A DNA stretch of 64,000 nt from Streptomyces sp. NBC_01549 (GTDB lineage Bacteria > Actinomycetota > Actinomycetes > Streptomycetales > Streptomycetaceae). The stretch covers positions 1 to 64,000 of the forward strand of contig NZ_JAPEPW010000006.1 of the NCBI RefSeq assembly GCF_026339955.1, read 5' to 3'. Below, piece by piece: positions 8,367 to 15,347 of the stretch (positions are counted from its first letter, which is position 1; the number at the start of each line of letters is the position of its first letter). A program made the translations under genes and the position numbers. The notes beneath the pieces were generated by a model. It saw only the letters and a list, made by a program, of their open reading frames with translations. It was not told where the DNA came from and did no database searches.

Positions 8367-9323
8367 CTACTCGCCCTGGGCGAAGGTGCGCCGGTACTCG
8401 CTCGGCGTGGTGCCGAGGATGCGCTGGAAGTGCAGCCGCAGATTCGCACCGGTGCCGAGACCGACGTCGGCGGCGATCTGTTCGACGCTGCGCTGCGAAC
8501 GCTCGAGCAGTTCGCGAGCCATGTCGATGCGGGCTCTCATGACCCACTGCATCGGCGTGTACCCGGTCTCCGCCACGAAGCGCCGCGAGAACGTGCGCGG
8601 CGAGACCGCTGCCTGCCGCGCCAGTACCTCGAGGGTGAGGGGCTCGTCGAGCCGGTGCAGCGCCCACTCGCGGGTATCTGCGAACCGCTCACCGAGCGGC
8701 TCAGGCACACTGCGCGGCACATACTGCGCCTGACCGCCACTGCGGTAGGGGGCTGCGACCAATCGCCGGGCCGCGTGGTTCGATGCAGCCACCCCGAGGT
8801 CGCCGCGCAGAATGTGCAGGCACAGGTCGATGCCCGAGGCGGCGCCGGCCGACGTCAGCACGCTGCCCTCGTCGACGAACAGAACGTTCTCGTCGACCTG
8901 AACGAGCGGGTGCCTCGCCGCCAGCACCCGTGCGTAGTGCCAGTGCGTCGTGGCGCGCCTGCCGTCGAGCAGGCCCGTCGCGGCGAGCGCGAAGGCGCCC
9001 GTCGAGATGGCGGCGAGCCGCGCGCCACGGTCGTGGGCAGCGATCAGCGCGTCGACGACGGCCTGCGGCGGGTCGTCACGGTCCGGGAACCGATAGCCGG
9101 GGATGAAGACGATGTCAGCCCACTCGAGTGCGTCAAGGCCATGGGCGACGTGGTACGAAAGGCCGTCGCCGCCGGTCACCAGACCAGGTGCCGCGCCGCA
9201 CAGCCGCACCTCGTAAGGCATGCTCGCGCGCGTTGTGAACACCTGCGCGGGGATTCCGACATCGAGCGGCTTCGCACCCTCGAGCACGAGAACGGCGACG
9301 CGACGCAGGCGGGAGGCTGACAC
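8367..9323 (-). CDS. GlxA-family (AraC-type) transcriptional regulator
   Basis: A 318-residue two-domain protein. Residues 1-190 are a DJ-1/PfpI-like domain (VAVLVLEGAKPLDVG, LTSAGAASGIDLCLHILR). Residues 215-315 are an AraC helix-turn-helix pair (VSPRTFSRRFVAETGYTPMQ and IAADVGLGTGANLRLHF). The usual Cys of the nucleophile elbow is replaced: the segment reads AISTGAFALAATGLLDG. The domain is therefore probably a ligand sensor without catalysis, as is common in this family. A GTG at 9323 (VSASRLRRVAVLV) is the likely start; the open frame continues upstream to 9920 but that part is not homologous. It precedes gap on the same strand and is its likely regulator. Confidence 0.85.
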   Translation of the reverse strand: MSASRLRRVAVLVLEGAKPLDVGIPAQVFTTRASMPYEVRLCGAAPGLVTGGDGLSYHVAHGLDALEWADIVFIPGYRFPDRDDPPQAVVDALIAAHDRGARLAAISTGAFALAATGLLDGRRATTHWHYARVLAARHPLVQVDENVLFVDEGSVLTSAGAASGIDLCLHILRGDLGVAASNHAARRLVAAPYRSGGQAQYVPRSVPEPLGERFADTREWALHRLDEPLTLEVLARQAAVSPRTFSRRFVAETGYTPMQWVMRARIDMARELLERSQRSVEQIAADVGLGTGANLRLHFQRILGTTPSEYRRTFAQGE

Positions 9324-9811
9324 GGAGACAGGGTACGCAGAAGTGCGGGCCCGATCAGGGTCAGGGCATCGGCAGCTTCGTTCCCTGCCAGCAGGCGACC
9401 GCCCGGCCGCGCCGCACTCCGACTTGCCGGGCCCCACTCCGCCCCTCAGCAACCGGATGCGCGCGGCGCGACTGTCCGGCCGATAGCTGGGATCTTCACG
9501 TTCGCCTCCTCGTCCTAGAAGAAGCGCGCGGCCGTCGGCAAGGTGAAGTACGTCGACAGCCTGAAGGGCACCAGCCACGCCCTGCGGGCTGGCCCGAACT
9601 CCGACACGAAACAGTGTCGAGGTGCCCCTCGCTGACCAGCGTGGGGCCGGCGACTGGGGCGGGAAGTCTCCGTTCCCCGACTCCCACGACAACCGGCCCG
9701 ACGACACAGTGGGCGCCGCCGAGACCGACCCGCTGGACGCCGTCCCGATCTTCGGGAGATTCAAGGAGTCCTCGGAGGCCACGTAAGGGCGCAGGCCAGA
9801 GGCACGGGTGT
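9324..9811 (+). other. Intergenic region holding a decayed coding fragment
   Basis: No intact gene. A plus-strand frame ending at about 9785 reads DWGGKSPFPDSHDNRPDD and later DAVPIFGRFKESSEA. This is well-formed acidic protein sequence without a start codon, apparently the C-terminus of a lost gene whose family I cannot name. Another in-frame piece (AAVGKVKYVDSLKGTSHALRAG) lies at 9512-9608 in a different frame, consistent with a frameshifted remnant. Confidence 0.35.
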
Positions 9812-9847
9812 ATGCGTAAACGCATGCGCGGGTGCATACTGGATGCA
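9812..9847. promoter_or_regulatory. Two inverted repeats at the toxin-antitoxin promoter
   Basis: ATGCGT-AA-ACGCAT (9812-9825) is a perfect inverted repeat. TGCAT-ACTGG-ATGCA (9833-9847) follows directly and its last base is the A of the antitoxin start codon. Paired palindromes over the start site are the expected layout for autorepression by an RHH-type antitoxin. Confidence 0.6.
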
Positions 9848-10092
9848 TGCCTGACACCAGCGTACGGATCAGCACCACCACGAGGGATCGCCTCGCGGCC
9901 CTCGCGAAGGCCCGCGGCATGAGTCTGGCCGCCTACCTCGACGACCTCTCCCAGCAGGAGGAGCACCAGGCGCTGCTTGGGCGAGCGAGCGCCGCGTTCG
10001 ACGCCGCGATCGACCGTCCGGGCTTCGTCGATGCCTTCGACAAGGCATTCGGTGGCCTCCCCGCAGCGCCCGCCAGTAGCCGGGCGGCCTGA
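9847..10092 (+). CDS. Antitoxin, ribbon-helix-helix type
   Basis: An 81-residue protein. Residues 1-35 (TSVRISTTTRDRLAALAKA, RGMSLAAYLDDL) fit a ribbon-helix-helix DNA-binding unit. The C-terminal part is helical and acidic (AAFDAAIDRPGFVDAFDKAF) and would wrap the toxin. It should neutralise the downstream Fic-like protein and repress its own promoter through the palindromes at 9812-9847. ATG 9847 is preferred over a GTG five codons upstream because the operator overlaps that alternative start. The toxin starts 2 bases after this stop, so the two are translationally coupled. Confidence 0.75.
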   Translation: MPDTSVRISTTTRDRLAALAKARGMSLAAYLDDLSQQEEHQALLGRASAAFDAAIDRPGFVDAFDKAFGGLPAAPASSRAA

Positions 10093-10094
10093 TC

Positions 10095-10472
10095 TTGGAA
10101 CTGTTCGTCGACGTCCGGTGGCTCCTCGACCGGCAAGAGCGCGTGCTCGGCAAGGACCTGCAGATCCGCGACTACTCGGCGCTGGTCGCAGCCGTTGCCC
10201 GGCACCGGGTGAACACGCCGCACCTGGATGTGGGCGAACCGGATGCCTACTGGCGGGCGGCCGCGCTGCTCGACACGATCGTGCTGCAGCGGCCACTGCC
10301 CGCAAGGAACGAGCTGTACGGCTACGGCGTCGCCGTGGCTTACATCGAGGCGTCCGGCGAGACCGTAACCGCGAGTGAAGAGCAGTGGATCCAGCTCATC
10401 GAGGACATCAAGGCCCTGCGTCTGGACACCTTCGACATCGCGGATCGTCTCCGCTCCTGGCGGGCCCCGTGA
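10095..10472 (+). CDS. Fic/Doc-like toxin with degenerate catalytic motif
   Basis: A 125-residue protein that begins with a TTG at 10095 (ELFVDVRWLLDRQERVLG). It matches the actinobacterial Fic-family toxin component: RDYSALVAAVARHRVNTP, the central RPLPARNELYGYGVAVAYI, and a final ADRLRSWR. The canonical Fic/Doc motif is HPFxxGNxR. Here the His is replaced by Arg-Pro and the loop reads LPARNELYG, so classical AMP or phosphate transfer from the motif His is not possible. Doc-type proteins modify EF-Tu or other targets; the target here is unknown. Encoded directly behind the antitoxin with a 2-base gap. Confidence 0.75.
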   Translation: MELFVDVRWLLDRQERVLGKDLQIRDYSALVAAVARHRVNTPHLDVGEPDAYWRAAALLDTIVLQRPLPARNELYGYGVAVAYIEASGETVTASEEQWIQLIEDIKALRLDTFDIADRLRSWRAP

Positions 10473-11211
10473 TCACCCAGTAGGGCCCGTCCTTTCGGCG
10501 GATTCAAGCAAGAGACGATCGTCCCAGGGTCGGACGAATCATCACCGGGAGAACCGGCGTCAGGTTCGCCCTCGGCGTCACATGCGGCTCGTTGACGTAC
10601 TCCGTCAGCAGCGAGACAGGAAGGCGTCGCGCAGTTCCGGTCTTCCGCCACGGCATCCGCACGCCAAGCTCTTTCACACCAACTGTTCGGGGTCACAGGA
10701 GGTGATGATGTCGGTGGCATGCCTGGAGAGCACGATCTGCAGTTCGGGACGCTCGCGCACGGTCTTGCGCAGGTAGCGCACGAGTGCATGCTGTATCTGG
10801 GGGTAGGGGTGGAGGTGGGCTTCAGCTCCAGTGCATGTGGGCGGTCCAGCAGGCGGCGACGAAGCGGCCCTTCTGCTCGCGAGTGAGGCGGGAGACATGG
10901 CGGACGCTGAGGTCGAGTAACTGGCGCACCTGGTTGTCGACGGCCCTGGCGGCGGGAAGTAGGCCGAGGTAACTGTTCGCCGCAACGGGTTCATCCGAAC
11001 AGGTGATGTCGACAGCAGGTCGCCTCTGCTCTGCAAGTTGCCCAATTGCGGTGCAATGCCTTTGAGTGCGTTGTGGCAAACCGGATCTCGTTCGAAGCCT
11101 GCGGCGCGGGTGATCGTTCGGACAGAGTTGCCGGTGTGGTCGCGGGCATGAAGAAACGGGCCCCTTGGTAGTGACGTGGTTGTTGAGGCCGGTCACGAGC
11201 AAGGAGACCCG
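10473..11211. other. Remnant-filled gap before the IS5 element
   Basis: Apart from the OLD-like fragment listed separately, a minus-strand frame ending at 10822 reads NSYLGLLPAARAVDNQVRQL and HVSRLTREQKGRFVAACWTA. It looks like the C-terminus of a real protein I cannot identify. The leader of the IS5 transposase begins at about 11100. 10473-10673 shows nothing. Confidence 0.4.
10674..10838 (-). pseudogene. Fragment of an OLD-family/AAA ATPase
   Basis: A minus-strand frame reads GAEAHLHPYPQIQHALVRYL, then IVLSRHATDIITSCDPEQLV and stops at 10674. EAHLHP is the Walker B/D-loop region of ATP-dependent OLD-type endonucleases and related ABC-type ATPases, and SRHATDI corresponds to the switch His segment (THS.. 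in most). Only about 55 residues remain and no Walker A is found upstream; the sequence before it belongs to another frame. A decayed remnant of a possible defence gene. Confidence 0.55.
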
Positions 11212-12168
11212 TTGTCCGACCAGTTGACCATCTCTGCTGTACCCGCGTCCACCGCGGTCACCCCGGAGTGCGACTGCTACGCGCACAGGTTCGGTTCGAT
11301 CGCTCCGGGACGGCGGGCAGGCTGCTATCCCAGTGACATGACGGACGCGGAGTGGGCCGAGGTCCGCGCGGCGATGCCGGTACCGGCCTGGCTCCTCAAG
11401 CAGGGCGGGCGTCCGGAGGCGTATTGCCACCGCGAGATGCTCGACGCTGTGCGCTACCTGGTCGACAACGGCGTGAAGTGGATGGCCCTGCCGGTCGACT
11501 TCCCGTACTGGCGGGCGGTTTACGACTTCTTCCGCCGCTGGCGGGCCTGCGACTACGTGCGTGAGCTGCACGAACGCCTGCGCTGCGTGGCGAGGGAACG
11601 CGCAGGCCGCAACACCGAGCCCAGCGCGGGAATCATCGACAGTCAGTCGGTGGACGCCTCCGAGACCGTCGGCGAGGACAGCCGCGGATACGACGGCGGG
11701 AAGTCACGTGACGGGCGCAAGCGTCACATCCTGACCGATACCGAGGGCCTGCTCCTGGAGGTCACCGTGACCACGGCCGACGTGCACGACTCCAAGGCCG
11801 CCCCCGCGCTGCTGGAGACGTTCATGGACCAGCCGGGCCGGCTGCTGAAGTTGGTGTGGGTCGACAGCGCCTACCAGGGTCCGGCACTGGCGAAGGCGTT
11901 TGCCCGCCACGGAGTGCGGATCGAGGTCGTGCGCCGCTCCGACGGCAGGCGCGGATTTGTCGTACTGGCCCGCAGGTGGGTGGTGGAGCGCACGCTGAGC
12001 TGGCTCTCCCGCTCACGCCGCCTCAACCGCGACCACGAACGCCGCCCCGACCACCACACCCAGATGGTGTGGTGGGCCGCTGTGATCAGGCTGTCGAGGC
12101 GCCTGGCCGGGGACGCTCCGCGCTGGCCGGAGAGGCGCCCCGGCCGACTGCTGCGGGCGCGGGCATGA
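11212..12168 (+). CDS. IS5-family transposase
   Basis: A 318-residue DDE transposase. The N-terminal domain contains MTDAEWAEVRAAMP and CHREMLDAVRYLVDNGVKWM. The catalytic core has GIIDSQSVDASE (first Asp), VWVDSAYQG (second Asp) and WVVERTLSWLSRSRRLNRDH (Glu region). The TTG at 11212 sits behind AAGGAGA at 11201-11207 with ideal spacing; the GTG at 11176 lacks such a site. The coding frame is undamaged, so the element may still be active. Its last 83 bases overlap, in antisense, a convergent ORF that recurs near IS5 remnants in this window. Element ends were not resolved. Confidence 0.9.
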   Translation: MSDQLTISAVPASTAVTPECDCYAHRFGSIAPGRRAGCYPSDMTDAEWAEVRAAMPVPAWLLKQGGRPEAYCHREMLDAVRYLVDNGVKWMALPVDFPYWRAVYDFFRRWRACDYVRELHERLRCVARERAGRNTEPSAGIIDSQSVDASETVGEDSRGYDGGKSRDGRKRHILTDTEGLLLEVTVTTADVHDSKAAPALLETFMDQPGRLLKLVWVDSAYQGPALAKAFARHGVRIEVVRRSDGRRGFVVLARRWVVERTLSWLSRSRRLNRDHERRPDHHTQMVWWAAVIRLSRRLAGDAPRWPERRPGRLLRARA

Positions 12169-12652
12169 ACCGTCCGTCCCCCGCCCGCACCAGCCAGCCC
12201 CGCTTCTCCAGCACATAGGCACGGTGACGGATCTTCTCCACCTCGTTCTTGATCTCCGCCTCCCGGCCCACCGCCCGCGTCAGCTCCACTCCGTTCACCG
12301 GCCCCGACGCAGCCACCACCGCGGCGAACACCTCCCGGTACAAGCCCCTGAGCGCTTCCTCGCCCATGCCCGACCGCCACACCGGCGGCCGCTCGCCCTG
12401 CCCCGCGCCGGGGCCGCTCGATCCCACACCGGCAGCCGTCTCACCGCCAGACGACACGGAAACCGGCGTATCAACGTCGCTCTCCTCGGCCAGCACCGAC
12501 ACGAGCTCCTCACGCCCCACCCGGGCCCGCTCGACCCGCTCCCGCGCGGCATCCACCTCCGCCTGAGCCTGCTCCAGAACCTCCGTCCAAGACTCCAGAT
12601 CCCGCCTCGCCCGCGCCTCACGCTGTTCCATCAACCCCAGCACCGACGGCAT
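12086..12652 (-). CDS. Coiled-coil/helix-turn-helix protein convergent with IS5 transposase
   Basis: A 188-residue protein. Residues 1-60 (MPSVLGLMEQREARARRDLE onward) form a long charged coiled coil. Residues 60-100 are a Gly/Ser-rich linker. Residues 105-170 contain EEALRGLYREVFAAV, then VNGVELTRAVGREAEI and a wing-like RGWLVRAGDGRFM, consistent with a winged helix. Start ATG 12652 has GAGGAGG just upstream. The last 83 bases overlap the transposase tail on the other strand. A truncated relative (LPSVLGLLEAREKRVREELA) sits beside an IS5 remnant at 36079-36300, again convergent. Function unknown; it may belong to the element and regulate transposition or antagonise it. Confidence 0.6.
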   Translation of the reverse strand: MPSVLGLMEQREARARRDLESWTEVLEQAQAEVDAARERVERARVGREELVSVLAEESDVDTPVSVSSGGETAAGVGSSGPGAGQGERPPVWRSGMGEEALRGLYREVFAAVVAASGPVNGVELTRAVGREAEIKNEVEKIRHRAYVLEKRGWLVRAGDGRFMPAPAAVGRGASPASAERPRPGASTA

Positions 12653-12936
12653 CGCACCCTCCTCGATCCACAACAAGCCGTCCGCTGCCTGCCCCTATCC
12701 CTCCGCAATCATGCTCCGCACACGGAATAGTCCCTGCTCATCGAACAGGGACTCCCTTTGCCACAACGCACTGAGACGAGCGCCAGTCTCGCTGTCGAGT
12801 TCGGTGGGTGCGCAGCGGGCTGTGGCCTTCGGGGCAGGGGACCGAGTAGAGGTTCTTGAGACCGGCTCGGAGCGGGACGCCGGCCGAGTGATCACGCTTC
12901 AGACAGGCTCGTTGATGAAAGCGCGAAACTGGGACC

Positions 12937-13380
12937 TTAGAAAACATCCTTCCGCAACGACGCGATGAGGCGGTCAAGGTCCCCGCGTGCCGTGTACGTA
13001 CGGATCGGGTCGATGTAGTCGCGTGACTCGATAATCTGACCGTCCCGGACACGCATGACGAAGACGCAGGGCACCTTGGTCATGGAGTCGTCTGGCAACG
13101 TGAACTCATAGCCGAACTCGGCAACGATCACTTCAGGATCGGCGGTCTCGTGAACGACGACATCGACGACCCGCCTCTTCGGCAAAGACCCCCGAACTTC
13201 CGGCGGCACTGTGAAGTGCGCCTGGAGCGCACGCCTACTCGTCAACGGCTCGGACTCCGGCGTCGCCATCGGATGCCGGACATCGGTGACTTCGCCATAC
13301 AGGTCAGGCAACTCGTCGAAGTTCCCGTCGGCGACCCCATGAACAAGCCGGAGAAACACCTCACGCGGACTCAGACTCAC
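12937..13380 (-). CDS. SnoaL/NTF2-like fold protein
   Basis: A 147-residue protein with an NTF2-like cone fold pattern: an N-terminal helix (SPREVFLRLVHGVADGNF), DLYGEVTDVRHPMA, central strands (VVDVVVHETADPEVIVAEFGY), FVMRVRDGQIIESRDYIDPI and a C-terminal helix. The GTG at 13380 is preceded by GGGGAGG at optimal distance. Family members include small-molecule cyclases/isomerases and binding proteins; no clear catalytic set can be assigned. It stands alone between an IS5-associated gene and a chimeric IS remnant, whose frame ends just inside its start, so its promoter may come from IS-derived sequence. Confidence 0.7.
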   Translation of the reverse strand: MSLSPREVFLRLVHGVADGNFDELPDLYGEVTDVRHPMATPESEPLTSRRALQAHFTVPPEVRGSLPKRRVVDVVVHETADPEVIVAEFGYEFTLPDDSMTKVPCVFVMRVRDGQIIESRDYIDPIRTYTARGDLDRLIASLRKDVF

Positions 13381-13383
13381 AAG

Positions 13384-13787
13384 ACCTCCCCAAGTAATAC
13401 GTACATGCGGCTCCTGATCATTATCGCGTGATCCAGGCCGGCCTTGCGGACTGTTTCGACCAGCAGCACCCTGCCCGCCTGAGTGACGGCCCCAACGGCG
13501 TCGCCCTGGACGCGGACATACGGATACAGGCCAGTACTCTTCGAACGTCCTTCGAAGTGGTCCAGGCCGAAGCCGTGCTTGAGTTCGCGGTAGTCGTGCT
13601 CGATGCGCCAGCGGATCTTGGCCAGGCGAACCAGTTCAGCCAGCGCTGTGGCGGCGGGCCGGCTGGACAGCCAGTAGTCGGTGGGTGCTTCGGCGCGTTC
13701 GGGCCACTCGGCCTGCAGGTTCTGCTCGTTGCCATCCGGCAGCCGCTCTGCCATCGGCTGGATCGACCTCCGCCGCCAGTCCAGCAT
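13384..13787 (-). pseudogene. Chimera of IS701 C-terminal and IS1380 N-terminal transposase fragments
   Basis: One open frame joins two unrelated transposases. Upstream (13550-13700) it reads PTDYWLSSRPAATALAELVR and KIRWRIEHDYRELKHGFGLD, the catalytic C-terminal region of IS701-type transposases ending at DHFEGRS. At about 13545 it switches to KSTGLYPYVRVQGDAVGAVT and GRVLLVETVRKAGLD, the N-terminus of IS1380-type transposases, then decays. Neither part is complete. The junction records an IS-into-IS rearrangement. Confidence 0.65.
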
Positions 13788-13796
13788 CAGCCCCCG

Positions 13797-14054
13797 TTAT
13801 GTTTTCCGCGGTCCTGCAAGAGGGCCGCTGGCCTCCGGGCCCGGCATGACTGTGTCCCCCTGTCGAAGGCATGACCTGGGGGGTGGTGTCACCGGGCCCG
13901 GGAGGTGCCGTCGGAGACGCTGATGAGAGGTCCGGCCACCACCCGGTCCGGCGCAATGCCGGACAGCTCGCGGGCGGCAGGTCTGCATAACGTGGATGCG
14001 CGCGTACGACACCACCGCCGAGGCCGGCACGTTCAACTCTCCTGGAAGGGCGCG
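13797..14054 (+). ncRNA. IS110 upstream noncoding region, candidate bridge RNA
   Basis: In the IS110 group the noncoding segment before the recombinase gene is transcribed into a bridge RNA whose two loops pair with target and donor DNA. This stretch lies at the right place, carries no supported gene, and contains short complementary GC-rich segments. I did not fold it and cannot draw the loops, so the call rests on position and family knowledge only. Confidence 0.35.
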
Positions 14055-15272
14055 ATGTTCGACACCGAAGACGTGGGCGTGTTCCTCGGCCTGGACGTCG
14101 GAAAGAGCTCTCATCACGGGCACGGGCTGACTCCGGCCGGCAAGAAGGTCTTCGACAAGCAGCTGCCCAACAGCGAGCCGAAACTGCGGGCCGTGTTCGA
14201 CAAACTGGCCGCGAAGTTCGGCACCGTACTGGTGATCGTGGACCAGCCCGCATCCATCGGAGCCCTCCCGCTCACGGTCGCCCGGGACGCGGGCTGCAAG
14301 GTTGCCTACCTGCCCGGACTCGCAATGCGGCGGATCGCCGACCTGTATCCGGGCGAGGCCAAGACCGATGCGAAGGACGCTGCGGTCATCGCGGATGCGG
14401 CCCGCACCATGCCGCACACCCTGCGCTCGCTGGAACTCACCGACGCGATCACCGCCGAACTCACGGTCCTCGTCGGCTTCGACCAGGACCTCGCGGCCGA
14501 GGCCACCCGCACGTCCAACCGGATACGCGGCCTGCTCACCCAGTTCCACCCCAGCCTGGAGCGCGTCCTGGGCCCTCGCCTCGACCACCAGGCCGTCACC
14601 TGGCTGCTGGAGCGCTACGGTTCCCCCGCCGCACTGCGCAAGGCCGGCCGCCGCAGACTCGTCGAGGTCATCCGGCCCAAGGCCCCGCGCATGGCCGCGC
14701 GGCTGATCGACGAGGTCTTCGACGCCCTCGACGAGCAGACCGTGGTCGTGCCCGGGACCGGCACCCTCGACATCGTGATCCCGTCCCTGGCCCACTCCCT
14801 GGCCGCCGTCCACGAACAGCGCCGGGCCCTGGAAGCCCAGATCAACGCCCTGCTGGAGGCCCACCCTCTTTCCCCCGTCCTGACGTCGATGCCTGGCGTC
14901 GGCGTCAGGACCGCCGCAGTCCTGCTCGTCACCGTCGGCGACGGCACCAGCTTCCCGAGCGCCGCCCACCTGGCCTCCTACGCCGGACTCGCCCCGACCA
15001 CGAAGTCGTCGGGAACCTCGATCCACGGCGAACACGCACCCCGAGGCGGAAACCGCCAGCTCAAGCGCGCCATGTTCCTCTCCGCCTTCGCCTGCATGAA
15101 CGCCGATCCCGCCTCCCGCACCTACTACGACCGCCAGCGAGCCCGCGGCAAAACCCACACCCAGGCCCTCCTCCGCCTCGCCCGCCAACGCATCAGCGTC
15201 CTGTTCGCCATGCTCCGCGACGGCACCTTCTACGAATCCCGCACGCCCGCGGACGTCGAGCTCGCCGCATGA
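14055..15272 (+). CDS. IS110-family transposase/recombinase
   Basis: A 405-residue recombinase with a RuvC-like DEDD domain (GVFLGLDVGKSSHHGHGLTP with the first Asp, VDQPASIGALPL, KTDAKDAAVIADAART with the paired Asp residues) and a C-terminal Tnp2 domain (LTSMPGVGVRTAAVLLVTVG, SYAGLAPTTKSSGTSIHG, GNRQLKRAMFLSAFA) holding the catalytic Ser region. ATG 14055 (MFDTEDVGVFLG) begins the homology; the frame is open upstream without it. The gene appears intact. Such enzymes act with a noncoding RNA from the element, see 13797-14054. An ISAs1 element is inserted about 75 bases beyond the stop. Confidence 0.92.
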   Translation: MFDTEDVGVFLGLDVGKSSHHGHGLTPAGKKVFDKQLPNSEPKLRAVFDKLAAKFGTVLVIVDQPASIGALPLTVARDAGCKVAYLPGLAMRRIADLYPGEAKTDAKDAAVIADAARTMPHTLRSLELTDAITAELTVLVGFDQDLAAEATRTSNRIRGLLTQFHPSLERVLGPRLDHQAVTWLLERYGSPAALRKAGRRRLVEVIRPKAPRMAARLIDEVFDALDEQTVVVPGTGTLDIVIPSLAHSLAAVHEQRRALEAQINALLEAHPLSPVLTSMPGVGVRTAAVLLVTVGDGTSFPSAAHLASYAGLAPTTKSSGTSIHGEHAPRGGNRQLKRAMFLSAFACMNADPASRTYYDRQRARGKTHTQALLRLARQRISVLFAMLRDGTFYESRTPADVELAA

Positions 15273-15305
15273 CCCCAGCAAGACCGAACCATCCCAAACC
15301 CGACA

Positions 15306-15338
15306 GGGGTGCCTTGACGAAGGACATAGAGGCACCCC
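15306..15338. terminator. 8-bp perfect hairpin after the IS110 gene
   Basis: GGGGTGCC and GGCACCCC pair around a 17-base loop, 33 bases beyond the transposase stop. It may be part of the IS110 right end or a terminator; the ISAs1 target site follows directly. Confidence 0.5.
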
Positions 15339-15347
15339 CCCCAAATA

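Noticed and set aside
12086..12652. The coiled-coil/HTH ORF as an antitoxin of a toxin-antitoxin pair
   Set aside because: Its only constant neighbour is a convergent IS5 transposase; no small toxin frame overlaps or follows it.
13797..15344. Long minus-strand open frame of about 515 codons
   Set aside because: It is antisense to the IS110 transposase, whose motifs are complete; the Gly/Val-rich product is a high-GC shadow.
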